Under the pieces are notes generated by a model. That model ran no database searches and had not been told where the DNA came from. It saw nothing but the letters and a program-made list of their open reading frames with translations. Of a stretch of DNA of 64,000 nt, positions 25,767 through 34,265 are shown piece by piece. Within the stretch, counting starts at the first letter, position 1, and each line of letters begins with the position of its first letter. The position numbers were made by a program, and so were the translations under genes. The DNA lies in contig JACJZJ010000001.1 in the NCBI GenBank assembly GCA_020635675.1, positions 806,001 through 870,000 on the forward strand. Direction: 5' to 3'. Source of the DNA: Flavobacteriales bacterium (GTDB lineage Bacteria > Bacteroidota > Bacteroidia > Flavobacteriales_F > PHOS-HE28).

Positions 25767-26569
25767 GTTGTGCAATGACCGCCACGGACCTGGCCATCGG
25801 GCATGATGGACGCGTGTTGATCGAAGGGATCGACCTCGATCTGCGTCCTTCGGAGCTCGTGGCGCTCATCGGCAACAACGGCACCGGCAAATCGACCCTT
25901 TTGGATACGTTGGCAGGCTTGCGGTCCCCAATGCGCGGCCACGTCACCACGGAAGGCAGGGATGTTCGTGCGCTGTCTCCCCGTGATCGGGCACGTCGCA
26001 TTGCACAGGTCCTCACGGTGCGTCCACGCAGTGGATTGCTCACGGTCTCGGCCCTGGTGGCCCTGGGCCGTCATCCCTGGACGGACGCATTGGGCAGGGA
26101 AAGTGAAGGGGACCGGAAAGCGGTACGGGATGCATTGGCGTCCGTTGATGGTATTTCGCTCGCCGACCGCGCTGTCGCGACCTTGAGCGATGGCGAATTG
26201 CAGAAGGTGATGATCGCGCGTGCCCTGGCCCAGGACACCCCCATCCTTCTGCTGGATGAGCCGACAGCGCATCTTGACATCACGAATCGCGCGATGGTAT
26301 TCGCATTGCTGCGCCGTGTGGCCACGGAACGCCACAAGGCGATCGTCTGCGCCACGCACGACCTGCAGCATGCACTGGCGTTGGCGGACCGCATCCTCCT
26401 GCTGCGGCGGGACGGTGGACCCTGGCTCGGTGATCCGCGAATGGCCGTGCGTGAGGGTGTGATCGCGGCGGCGTTCGATTGTCCCGACGCACATTTCGAT
26501 CCCGCCACGGGCGCTTTCAGGGTGTTCCGGAACGACGGACCCCCGCTCAAAGGCGGGGGTCCGGGATAA
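25763..26569 (+). CDS. FecE/BtuD-type ABC transporter ATPase
   Basis: 268 aa ATP-binding partner of the upstream permease. Walker A GNNGTGKS at residues 37-44, signature LSDGELQK, Walker B ILLLDEPTAHLD and switch histidine in CATHDLQHAL. ATG 25763 overlaps the permease stop as ATGA; an ATG five codons earlier (25748) is also in frame, as is one four codons later. The last codons lie within a perfect 10-bp hairpin, giving the odd C-terminus PPLKGGGPG. Together the two genes form an importer missing its substrate-binding protein. Confidence 0.92.
   Translation: MSCAMTATDLAIGHDGRVLIEGIDLDLRPSELVALIGNNGTGKSTLLDTLAGLRSPMRGHVTTEGRDVRALSPRDRARRIAQVLTVRPRSGLLTVSALVALGRHPWTDALGRESEGDRKAVRDALASVDGISLADRAVATLSDGELQKVMIARALAQDTPILLLDEPTAHLDITNRAMVFALLRRVATERHKAIVCATHDLQHALALADRILLLRRDGGPWLGDPRMAVREGVIAAAFDCPDAHFDPATGAFRVFRNDGPPLKGGGPG
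26537..26562 (+). terminator. GC-rich hairpin overlapping the end of the ATPase gene
   Basis: Perfect inverted repeat GGACCCCCGC / GCGGGGGTCC with loop TCAAAG, inside the last codons. No T-run follows, so termination, if any, would be of the stem-only kind seen in some GC-rich genomes. The facing mscL gene ends 21 bases away. Confidence 0.5.
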
Positions 26570-26583
26570 GGGCGAAGCCCGTC

Positions 26584-26997
26584 CTATTTCTTCAGGGAAT
26601 CGCGGATCTCCATCAGGAGCTTGTCGGTACTGCTCGGCTCCGGCGGTGCGGCCGGCGCGGCCTCCTCCTTCTTCTTCATGCTGTTCATCGCCTTCACCAC
26701 CATGAAGATGGCGAACGCGACGATGATGAAGTCGATCACTGTATTGATGAACAGGCCATAGTTCAGCATCACGGCCTCCTTCACCACCTCACCGTTCTCC
26801 ATGACGGCGGGCTGGAGCTCCATGCTCATCTTGCTGAAGTCCATTCCACCCAGGGCCAACCCGATGGGTGGCATCAATACGTCATTGACGAACGAGGAGA
26901 CGATCTTCCCGAACGCTCCGCCGATCACGATACCAACGGCCATGTCCACCACGTTACCGCGCATCGCGAACTCCTTGAACTCCTTGAGCATGCCCAT
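26584..26997 (-). CDS. mscL: Large-conductance mechanosensitive channel
   Basis: 137 aa, the normal MscL size. It has the amphipathic N-terminus LKEFKEFAMRGNVVDMAVGIVIGGAFGKIVSSFVND (TM1 and the hydrophobic gate), a periplasmic loop, TM2 FINTVIDFIIVAFAIFMVVKAMN and a charged C-terminal helix after an Ala/Pro linker. MscL opens under extreme membrane tension to release osmolytes after osmotic downshock. GACCTTCG on the minus strand about 23 bases upstream may be its promoter. It is convergent with the FecE-type gene. Confidence 0.96.
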   Translation of the reverse strand: MGMLKEFKEFAMRGNVVDMAVGIVIGGAFGKIVSSFVNDVLMPPIGLALGGMDFSKMSMELQPAVMENGEVVKEAVMLNYGLFINTVIDFIIVAFAIFMVVKAMNSMKKKEEAAPAAPPEPSSTDKLLMEIRDSLKK

Positions 26998-27039
26998 CTT
27001 GATGAGGTTTTGATGTTGGACGAAGGTCGCAACGATCGC

Positions 27040-27567
27040 TCACATATCCCTGCTCGAGGTGGGTCGAAGTTCGAAGACCTCGATCCGACGTTCCCCCTTC
27101 TCCACGCCGGTCACGCGCACGGACCATCCCGCACCGCTGCGGATGTACGCGATCCGCTTGGGAAAGTCGCGCCGGGCATTGATGAAGACCAGGGTGTCGG
27201 TGCCCATTGCGCGTCCATGGAATGGGACCCAGCGTCCCTTGTTCGGCGAGGTGATCCGCGCGGAATAGGTGGCCTCTCCATTGTCCTTCCAGCCCAGTGC
27301 GAGTTCCTCGATGAATACCGTGTCGCCTTTTGTGAGGATGAATCCGTGCCCGATCAGACCGGCCCCGCCCGCATGCGTCCAGGTCTCGTGGAAGTCCATG
27401 TGATCGTCCGTGGTCGTGTCGATCCATGAACCGACGAGCGTCAGGTAGGGGCGTACGGCCTCCGGCAATTGCGCGTCCGGGAGAGGACCTTCGCGTTCGG
27501 GCCGCGTCGGACCGCAGGCGGCCAGGACGCAGAAGAACAACGGCCATTGCCAGGGAGCGGGCCTCAT
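27040..27567 (-). CDS. DUF6265-like lipoprotein
   Basis: 175 aa. The N-terminus WPLFFCVLAACGP has a lipobox (LAAC), so it is a predicted lipoprotein. The body LTLVGSWIDTTTDDHMDFHETWTHAG and KGDTVFIEELALGW, with FINARRDFPKRIAYIR, fits Bacteroidota DUF6265-type proteins, thought to be beta-barrel lipocalin-like folds of unknown ligand. Its ATG overlaps the thioesterase stop (ATGA), so the two are translationally coupled. Confidence 0.75.
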   Translation of the reverse strand: MRPAPWQWPLFFCVLAACGPTRPEREGPLPDAQLPEAVRPYLTLVGSWIDTTTDDHMDFHETWTHAGGAGLIGHGFILTKGDTVFIEELALGWKDNGEATYSARITSPNKGRWVPFHGRAMGTDTLVFINARRDFPKRIAYIRSGAGWSVRVTGVEKGERRIEVFELRPTSSRDM

Positions 27568-27983
27568 GCGTGCCTCTGGATCCTGGCGATGGCTTCGAGC
27601 ACCGGCATCGGCAGGGTCAGTTTGGCCCCTTTGCCATAGTCGTACATCACCTGGACGCTGTTGCCTTCCGCCACCAGGTCGTCCGCCTCGTCATGGATCG
27701 TGTAACCCAGGGTGAAGCTGGTGTTGCCAATGCGCGTGGTTCCGGTCCTCACGGCCAGGGTCTGTGGCCAGATCACCGGCTTGCGGAAGTCGATCGCCGT
27801 GTGGGCGAGGATCACACCGATGTTCGCATCACGGTACAGGTCCAGTACACCGATGCGCTCCAGGTAGTACATCCGGACGGACTCGAAGTAGCGCAGGAAC
27901 ACCACGTTGTTCAGGTGGCCGAAAAGGTCCTGTTCCCCCCAGGCGACGGGCACATCGATGCGAAGGACGAGCCTGGGGTCCAC
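27564..27983 (-). CDS. Acyl-CoA thioesterase (hotdog fold, YbgC/4HBT type)
   Basis: 139 aa hotdog-fold protein. The signature VPVAWGEQDLFGHLNNVVFLRYFESVRMYYLE holds the catalytic Asp and the Asn/His region of 4HBT thioesterases (usually DxDxxGHVNN, here EQDLFGHLNN). It hydrolyses acyl-CoA thioesters; chain length is unknown. The start is GTG 27983, 5 bases after the DUF349 gene stop, and its end overlaps the lipoprotein gene, so the three form an operon. Confidence 0.88.
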   Translation of the reverse strand: MDPRLVLRIDVPVAWGEQDLFGHLNNVVFLRYFESVRMYYLERIGVLDLYRDANIGVILAHTAIDFRKPVIWPQTLAVRTGTTRIGNTSFTLGYTIHDEADDLVAEGNSVQVMYDYGKGAKLTLPMPVLEAIARIQRHA

Positions 27984-27988
27984 GAGCC

Positions 27989-29737
27989 TCAGCGCAATTC
28001 GCGCAGCAGCTGTTTGTGTTGGTCACGAAGACGCTCCACTTCACGTCGTGTGCGGTCCGCCTGCTTCTCGAACTCCTTCCGCATGGCCTCGCCGCTGGCG
28101 CTCTTGAAGTTGAACATGCCCATCTTGTTCTCGAACTGGAGCAGTTCGCTCTCAAGCTCCTGGATCTTCCGTTTGATGATCCGGGACTCGCGCTCGATCC
28201 GTGACGACCCGTCCGGCGCGCTCTTCAAACCCTCGATATGGTCCTGGAAGTGCATGCGGCGGCGTTCGTCCGCCTCGAGCTTCAGTTGGCCGTAGAGCTT
28301 GTCCATGCCCTCCCGGTAGCGCTCGAAGAGGGCCTCGTATTTCCGCGGTGAAACCCGACCGGCCTCCATCCAGCGTTTGCTGAACGATCTCAGGCCCTCG
28401 ATATCCTTGGTGCGATCGCCACTGAGGGAGAAGGCTTCGATCTCCTTCAGGAGTTCCTCGCGGGCCTGAAGGTGCTCGGCCTGTTCGGCGTCCAACCGGT
28501 CGAAATTGGACTTGCGTGCCGAGAAGAACGTGTCGCAAGCCTCCCGGAACCTGGCCCACAGCTTCTGCTCATCACGGGGCCCGGCCGATCCGGTCTCCTT
28601 CCAAGCCTGTTGCAGCTGTTTCAGACGCTCCGCAGTGCCACGCCACTCGGTGCTGTCCTTCAGGGCAAGTGCTTCCTGGAGGAGGGCCTGCTTCTTCTCG
28701 CGGACCTCGCGGTATTGTTCCCGGATCCGATCGAAGAAGGCCTTCTTACCATCGAAGAAGACATTGCATGCCGCACGGAACTCCTTCCAGACGCGCTCGT
28801 TCTCCTTCTTCGTGGCGAATCCGATGCTCTTCCACGCGTTCTGGAGCTCGAGCACTTCATCGGTGAGCGCCTTCCATTCCTTGCTGCCCGCATCCACGGT
28901 CCTCGCGGTGATCTCATTGACCTTTTGCACGAGCCCTTCCTTGGCCGCCAGGTTGGCCTCGTGTTCGGCGCGGCGGGCCTTGTAGTATTCATGGATCCGG
29001 TCATACACCGCCCGCGTCGCGTTCCAGAACGCGTCGCGCACCTCCTCCCATTCCTCCCGCACGACCGGGCCGATCAGGTGCCATTTCTCTTGGTACTCCT
29101 TGACCAGCGTCTCGGCTTCCTTCACGCTGTCCACGCGTTGTACAGCCTCCATGTCGGCGATCAGTGCCCGCTTCAGGGCCGTGTTCTTCTTCAGGTCATG
29201 ATCGCGCAGCTCCTTGTAGATGCGGATATGGTAGAAGAATTCGTCCAGCAGATGACTGAAGTCGCGCTGGAGGTCGCGATAGGCGTGTTGCGGTACGGGA
29301 CCGGTCGCCTTCCATTGCTCTTGCAGTTCATGGAAGCGCTGGAAGGCGTTGCCGATGTTCTCTTCATTGGCGATCAGCTCCCTGAGCTCCTTCATGATCG
29401 CCTCCTTGGTGGCCAGGTTCTCGGCTTCCTCGCGTGCCTTTTGACGTTGCACCTCGTTCACCTTCTGATGGAAAGCGTCGAGGAGCTGCTTGAACTTCTT
29501 GTCGTCGTCGTCCGTCAGTGGGGCGGATTCTATCGGTGCGGCGACGGTGGAGGTCGCTTCATCGGGACCATCGTTCACCTCCCCTTCGCCGGAGGACTGG
29601 CGTTCCTGCTCCTGCGCTTCCGCGACCAGGGCCTCATAGCCTTCCTTGACCGCTTCGACCTGGTCGGCGGTCTGTTCCAGGTCCTCCTGTTGGAGCAAGG
29701 CCTCCATCCGGGCGATCAGCTCCGCTTTCGTCGTCAT
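27989..29737 (-). CDS. DUF349 coiled-coil protein
   Basis: 582 aa, almost entirely charged helix with repeated DUF349 units of about 70 residues marked by W-x-x-x-G patterns (RFHELQEQWKATGPVP, YQEKWHLIGPVVREEWEEVRDAFW, LQNAWKSIGFATKKENERVWKEFRAACNVFF, LQQAWKETGSAGPRDEQKLWARFREACDTFF, SKRWMEAGRVSPRKYEALFERY). The function of DUF349 proteins is not established. It begins 32 bases after a perfect -7 element TATATTTG and heads an operon with the thioesterase and the lipoprotein. Confidence 0.93.
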   Translation of the reverse strand: MTTKAELIARMEALLQQEDLEQTADQVEAVKEGYEALVAEAQEQERQSSGEGEVNDGPDEATSTVAAPIESAPLTDDDDKKFKQLLDAFHQKVNEVQRQKAREEAENLATKEAIMKELRELIANEENIGNAFQRFHELQEQWKATGPVPQHAYRDLQRDFSHLLDEFFYHIRIYKELRDHDLKKNTALKRALIADMEAVQRVDSVKEAETLVKEYQEKWHLIGPVVREEWEEVRDAFWNATRAVYDRIHEYYKARRAEHEANLAAKEGLVQKVNEITARTVDAGSKEWKALTDEVLELQNAWKSIGFATKKENERVWKEFRAACNVFFDGKKAFFDRIREQYREVREKKQALLQEALALKDSTEWRGTAERLKQLQQAWKETGSAGPRDEQKLWARFREACDTFFSARKSNFDRLDAEQAEHLQAREELLKEIEAFSLSGDRTKDIEGLRSFSKRWMEAGRVSPRKYEALFERYREGMDKLYGQLKLEADERRRMHFQDHIEGLKSAPDGSSRIERESRIIKRKIQELESELLQFENKMGMFNFKSASGEAMRKEFEKQADRTRREVERLRDQHKQLLRELR

Positions 29738-29769
29738 GGTCCAATGCGGCTCTGTTCCGTCCGCTTGCC

Positions 29770-29777
29770 CAAATATA
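29770..29777 (-). promoter_or_regulatory. -7 element TATATTTG for the DUF349 operon
   Basis: Perfect TAnnTTTG on the minus strand, 32 bases from ATG 29737. Confidence 0.6.
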
Positions 29778-29818
29778 GAAGGCCTCGGTGACGCGGAAAG
29801 GCAGAGGCGGTGCGGCGA

Positions 29819-31288
29819 TCAGACCTCAAGCCCGAGCACGCAGATGTCATCCACCTGTTCGGACTCGCCCTTCCAGTCCAGGAAGGCACGTTCGAGTACG
29901 TCGCCTTGATCGCGCAACGGAAGATGCTGGTGGTGCATCACAAGGTCATCGAACCGCTTGGTCATGAAGCGCTGGTGATCGGGCCCACCGAGCTGGTCCA
30001 CATATCCATCGCTGAACAGGTAGAGGCGGTCGCCAGGGCGGACGGCCAGGCGGTGGCAGGTGAAGTGCCGGTCCGTTCCGTGATGCGCTCCTCCGATCGG
30101 CCGGCGATCCCCATTGATCACCGTCAGCTGCCCTTCCTGTACCAGGTACAATGGCCGGAAGGCGCCTGCGAAAAGCACCTCGTTCGCTGCACGGTCGATC
30201 CGACAGAGCGCCACGTCCATGCCGTCACCCGCACCCGATCGCCGCCCTTGCTGATGGAGCGTACCGATGAGCCGCTCGTTCAGGAGATGCAGGAGTTCCG
30301 CGGGGTCGCGCTCGGGTGAAGTGGTCACCAGTTCGTTCAAAAGGGAGCAACCGATGCCCGCGAGCATGGCACCCGGCAAACCGTGTCCGGTGCAATCCGC
30401 GGCGGCCACCAGGCATTGGTCGGGACCTATCCGGTGATACCAATGGAAATCACCGGACACCAGGTCCTTGGGCCGGTGCATCACAAAGAAGTCGCGGAAC
30501 TGGGTCGCATACGCATCCTGCGAGGGGACGAGCGCGTTCTGGAGTTTTCGCACGTATTGGATGCTATCGGTCACATGACCGTGCCGGGCCATGAGCGCCG
30601 TATGATCGAGCTCCTGCTGGCGAAGCCATCTCCCCACCGAACCGAAAAGCAGCAGTCCGAGAAGGGCGAACACCCCCGAGGTGATCAGGACGTTCCGCCA
30701 GAGGATCCGTTCAGCGGCGGCGTGTACGGTCGCCAGTGGTGTCTCTGCGAGCACGATACCCATCACCCGCCCCTTGCCGTCCACGATGGTATCGAACGCC
30801 ATGAGGTCGCCATGTGCGCTGGCCTGTTCGGGGTCCACCCGTCCGCCCTTGAAATAGTCGCCCAACAGGCGTCCTTGGCCGCGGTCGAATCGTTCACGGA
30901 ATCGGGGCTCGGTACCGCTGGTGGCCACGATCTGGAGCTCCTGGTCCAGACTGTCGTAGCTCAGGACGAGTATCGGACTTTCGAGACCGTTGCTGGCCGC
31001 CGCCTTGCGCAGATGTTCGTGCATGACGTAGTACCAGGCATCCTGGGTGTTCTTGACCAGTGCGCCCCTCGATCCGTATTTGTCGAGCAGGCGGTGTACG
31101 TGCGCACCCTCTACCTGTCCGGCCAGTGTGGAGGTGATGCTGCCCAGGTGGGTCAATGCTTCGCGGCGCAGCGCGGCATAGGTGCTCGCATGCGACCACG
31201 CGATGAAACCAGCACACAGCGCCAGGACCAACGCATAGATGGCGAGGAGGACCTTTCGGGAGGTGGACAGTGGGCCGATCCTGGGCAT
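29819..31288 (-). CDS. Membrane-bound SpoIIE/PP2C-type serine phosphatase with extracytoplasmic sensor
   Basis: 489 aa. Two membrane segments (VLLAIYALVLALCAGFIAW near 13-31, and NVLITSGVFALLGLLLFGSVG near 197-217) bracket a periplasmic sensor of about 160 residues. The cytoplasmic part is a PP2C-like SpoIIE domain: RPKDLVSGDFHWYHRI, VAAADCTGHGLPGAMLAGIG and SDGYVDQLGG supply the metal-binding aspartates. Such proteins dephosphorylate anti-sigma-factor antagonists or other partners in stress signalling. No antagonist or anti-sigma gene is next to it. It is divergent from the enoyl-CoA hydratase gene. Confidence 0.9.
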   Translation of the reverse strand: MPRIGPLSTSRKVLLAIYALVLALCAGFIAWSHASTYAALRREALTHLGSITSTLAGQVEGAHVHRLLDKYGSRGALVKNTQDAWYYVMHEHLRKAAASNGLESPILVLSYDSLDQELQIVATSGTEPRFRERFDRGQGRLLGDYFKGGRVDPEQASAHGDLMAFDTIVDGKGRVMGIVLAETPLATVHAAAERILWRNVLITSGVFALLGLLLFGSVGRWLRQQELDHTALMARHGHVTDSIQYVRKLQNALVPSQDAYATQFRDFFVMHRPKDLVSGDFHWYHRIGPDQCLVAAADCTGHGLPGAMLAGIGCSLLNELVTTSPERDPAELLHLLNERLIGTLHQQGRRSGAGDGMDVALCRIDRAANEVLFAGAFRPLYLVQEGQLTVINGDRRPIGGAHHGTDRHFTCHRLAVRPGDRLYLFSDGYVDQLGGPDHQRFMTKRFDDLVMHHQHLPLRDQGDVLERAFLDWKGESEQVDDICVLGLEV

Positions 31289-31403
31289 GGGTCGCCTGCA
31301 CGTTCATGCAAGCCGTCGTTCCTACGTGGATCGGCGCCCGTTGGTTTTCGGCAAGGTGGCGATCTTCGTGGCGTACACGCGTCCGATCGCGGTGCGAGCG
31401 ACC

Positions 31404-32174
31404 ATGAGCGAAGGCTACGTCAAGACCACGGTGAAGGATGGCATCGCCTCCGTATCCTTCCATCATCCCAGGAGCAACAGCCTGCCGGGTGACATCCTGC
31501 ACCGGATGGCCGAGGCGATCGATCAGGCAGGCGCCGATGACAGCGTGCGTGTGATCGTGCTGCGCAGCGAAGGCGAAAAGGCCTTTTGTGCCGGAGCCAG
31601 TTTCGACGAATTGCTGGCGATCGACAGTGAGGCGAAGGGTACCGCCTTTTTCAGCGGGTTCGCCCAGGTGATCAATGCGATCCGACGCTCGCGCTGCTTC
31701 GTCATCGGCCGGGTGCACGCCAGGGCGGTGGGTGGTGGAGTGGGACTGGCCGCTGCCTGCGATATCACCTACGCGCATGAGAGCGCGAGCGCCCGATTGA
31801 GCGAGCTGGCCATCGGCATCGGACCGTTCGTGGTGGGGCCGGCAGTGGAACGGCGCATGGGCAATGCGGCTTTCAGTGCCCTGGCGATCACGCCCGATCT
31901 CTGGCGCGATGCCGACTGGTGCCGCCGGCACGGGTTGTATGCCGAGGTGTTCGCGTTGCATGCGGAACTGGACAATGCCGTGGACCAACATGCGCACAGG
32001 CTGGCCAGCTGCGGCTCCGAAGCCATGGCCGAACTGAAGCGCGTGATCTGGCGCGGGACCGATGATTGGGATGATCTGCTCGCCCAAAGGGCCATGATCA
32101 GCGGACGGCTCGTGTTGTCCGAGTTCACCGGGAAAGCGATCGCCGCATTCAAGGAACGTTCTGCGGGTCGTTGA
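31404..32174 (+). CDS. Enoyl-CoA hydratase/isomerase family protein
   Basis: 256-aa crotonase fold. Oxyanion-hole regions are AFCAGASFDELLAI and VHARAVGGGVGLAAACDITYAHESASARLSELAIGIGPFVVGP. In classical enoyl-CoA hydratase the first catalytic Glu follows GGG-C; here the equivalent position is Gly (GGGVGLA), while the second Glu (SELAIGI) is kept. This resembles methylglutaconyl-CoA-hydratase-like members, so leucine catabolism is a reasonable but unproven assignment. ATG 31404 (MSEGYVKTTVKDGIASVSF) matches the family start; GTG 31368 just after GATCTTC is an alternative. Confidence 0.88.
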   Translation: MSEGYVKTTVKDGIASVSFHHPRSNSLPGDILHRMAEAIDQAGADDSVRVIVLRSEGEKAFCAGASFDELLAIDSEAKGTAFFSGFAQVINAIRRSRCFVIGRVHARAVGGGVGLAAACDITYAHESASARLSELAIGIGPFVVGPAVERRMGNAAFSALAITPDLWRDADWCRRHGLYAEVFALHAELDNAVDQHAHRLASCGSEAMAELKRVIWRGTDDWDDLLAQRAMISGRLVLSEFTGKAIAAFKERSAGR

Positions 32175-32531
32175 TCAACGGGAAAGTTCCGCAGCGTGTT
32201 CCACGCGCACGATCTCGCTCCTGTACCAGGCGTACCAACCGGACCGCCCTTTCGCCTTCGCCTGCATGTGCAGATCGTGCGCGCCCCATGCGCGGATCGC
32301 CTCCATGTCCCGCCAGTAGGAGATGAAGATCGTTCGGTCCCCATCGTGCACCACCTGATGGCCCAGATAACCGTCCTGCTCCGCCGCCGCTTTCATCGTA
32401 GCCTCGTCCATTTCGGCATAGCCGGGCCGGTGGGCCATTTTCAGGGTGCTGAAGATCGAGGCATAGTAGGGCGGTTCGGGGGCACAGCCGAGGGCCCAAT
32501 ACATTTCACCGTGCTGGCGCGTGGTGGTCAT
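32175..32531 (-). CDS. Antibiotic-biosynthesis-monooxygenase-like (ABM) protein
   Basis: 118 aa, a short ferredoxin-like fold. YYASIFSTLKMAHRPGYAEMDEATMKAAAEQDGYLGHQ and RTIFISYWRDMEAIRAWGAHDLHMQAK are typical of ABM or heme-degrading-monooxygenase-like proteins (quinone, haem or small-molecule oxidation). ATG 32531 overlaps the stop of the upstream T9SS gene in ATGA, so it is translated from the same message. Substrate unknown. It converges with the crotonase gene with no gap between the stop codons. Confidence 0.8.
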   Translation of the reverse strand: MTTTRQHGEMYWALGCAPEPPYYASIFSTLKMAHRPGYAEMDEATMKAAAEQDGYLGHQVVHDGDRTIFISYWRDMEAIRAWGAHDLHMQAKAKGRSGWYAWYRSEIVRVEHAAELSR

Positions 32532-34183
32532 GGGCGGCACCAGCGTAGGGTCGACCGTCGGCCGTCCTGGACGATCTCGATGGTATAGATGCCGGCGGGC
32601 AGGTCTTGGTATTCGAGCCGTGAGCGCCCCGGTATCCTGGTGGTACGCACGATCTTGCCACCAGCTTCCCTTACGGACAGGTCGAATGGCCCGACAATGC
32701 CCGGAGCCGGAACGATCTCGGGCCGGTCCGCCGGATCGGTCAGCAGGCTGAAGGGATCGTCCCGGGGAGACGACGGTGTGATGCCTACCGGACCGATACC
32801 GCCGGACGCGTCCAGGTTCTGTGCAAAGACACCGCTATTGGTGCGGTCATCCGTCCATACGGTCACGAGCTGGTCGTTCCGTACGCTCCCGCAAGCGATG
32901 TCGTCCTTGGCGGCATTGACCGCGCAGAGGGTGCGCATGGGCATGGACCACAGGGGGATGCCGAAGATGTCAAGACGCGTCGCGCGGATCCGCCCCGATC
33001 CCATCGACCCTTCGCGGTGGATCAACACGGCACCGTCGTCCGTGGCCGCGAGGTCGATGGGCTCATCATAGTTCGCGTTCGGAGCTATCACGATGGAACC
33101 GCTCGGCAAAAAGAGGACCGTGTTCCCGGTATCGCAGCGTTGGATGCTGATCCCGGCGATGCTTTGCGCGATGTCCGTGACCTTCAATGCCACCATCACG
33201 CCGACCGCGTCATCGACAAAGGCAAGGCCGGCCGGGTAGCGCTGCGTGCCCGTCCCTTCCAACATGGGTTCGCCAAGCTGGTTCCAGAGCGCTCCATCAT
33301 TGTACAAGCGTTGCAGATAGACATCGCTCAGGGAGGTGTTCATGCTGTTGCTCGTCTGGAACAGGATGTACAGGCCGCCATGCCCGTCCGTGATGGGTTC
33401 GGGAAAGTGGAAGAAGGGAATGGTCTTGCTCGAGAGTTGGACGGGCCCCCATAGGAACTGGTCCAGGGCATCGAACTTCTGCGCGAACAGCGTGCTGGTC
33501 GGTGGGAAGCCCGAGCCGGTCTCCACCACGTACTGGATGATGTATCCCGAGTTGCCCGAAGCCACCACCCGTGGGCGTGTGTACCGGTCCGTGCCGATGA
33601 TCTGGTGCGGCACCGCCCAGAGCAACGTGCCGTCCTCGTCGATACGCGCATAGGCGATCCAGGAGCTGGCGGCATTGGCGTTCCAGGCGATCAGCACGTC
33701 GTTGTTCGACAGCACGCCGATCACCGGCGCCAGACCCTGCGAACTGCCGGGGTCGCTCAGGGGGATCCCATCCACGCCCCAAAGGAAGGTGCCGTCGGGC
33801 GCGATCTTGTACACCACGATGTCCAACTGTCCCGTGCGCTCGTCCTGAAAAGCGACGATCGCATTGCCGTCATTGTCCGCCGCGAGGTCGTAGCGGAACA
33901 GTGCGGAATTCTGCGGATGGCTGCTGATCAGAAGGCCGTCCGCCGGCCACTGGGCATATCCGTCCACGTCGAGCAATTGCATCTTCAGCACGTACTGTCC
34001 ACCCTGGGTCTCGAACCAGGATATGTAGGTCGAACCGTTCGGCCCGTCGCACATCAGCGGGGTGACCGCCGGTTGCAGGGCATCGTCGCGCACCACCGTG
34101 TTCTGGAGCGTGTCCGCGGTCCATTGACCGGACAGATGGAGCGACAGGAACAGGCCGAAGCCCGCCACGAAGAGGGTCTTCAT
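32528..34183 (-). CDS. Secreted T9SS cargo protein (beta-rich, 551 aa)
   Basis: Signal peptide (MKTLFVAGFGLFLSLHLSGQ), then repeated segments with Asp/Asn-rich turns (YDLAADNDGNAIVAFQDERTGQ, VLSNNDVLIAWN, TDGHGGLYILFQ) suggesting a beta-propeller. The end FDLSVREAGGKIVRTTRI to DLPAGIYTIEIVQDGRRSTLRW has the sorting-domain pattern. It is expected at the cell surface or released. A TACCTTGG element lies about 22 bases upstream on the minus strand. Function unknown. Confidence 0.8.
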   Translation of the reverse strand: MKTLFVAGFGLFLSLHLSGQWTADTLQNTVVRDDALQPAVTPLMCDGPNGSTYISWFETQGGQYVLKMQLLDVDGYAQWPADGLLISSHPQNSALFRYDLAADNDGNAIVAFQDERTGQLDIVVYKIAPDGTFLWGVDGIPLSDPGSSQGLAPVIGVLSNNDVLIAWNANAASSWIAYARIDEDGTLLWAVPHQIIGTDRYTRPRVVASGNSGYIIQYVVETGSGFPPTSTLFAQKFDALDQFLWGPVQLSSKTIPFFHFPEPITDGHGGLYILFQTSNSMNTSLSDVYLQRLYNDGALWNQLGEPMLEGTGTQRYPAGLAFVDDAVGVMVALKVTDIAQSIAGISIQRCDTGNTVLFLPSGSIVIAPNANYDEPIDLAATDDGAVLIHREGSMGSGRIRATRLDIFGIPLWSMPMRTLCAVNAAKDDIACGSVRNDQLVTVWTDDRTNSGVFAQNLDASGGIGPVGITPSSPRDDPFSLLTDPADRPEIVPAPGIVGPFDLSVREAGGKIVRTTRIPGRSRLEYQDLPAGIYTIEIVQDGRRSTLRWCRP

Positions 34184-34265
34184 GATCTTCGGGATGCAGG
34201 TGGATCGTCCAAGGTAACCCTCATGTGCCGGGATCGGAACGGCGAAGCCGCCGGAGTGGTCCCAA

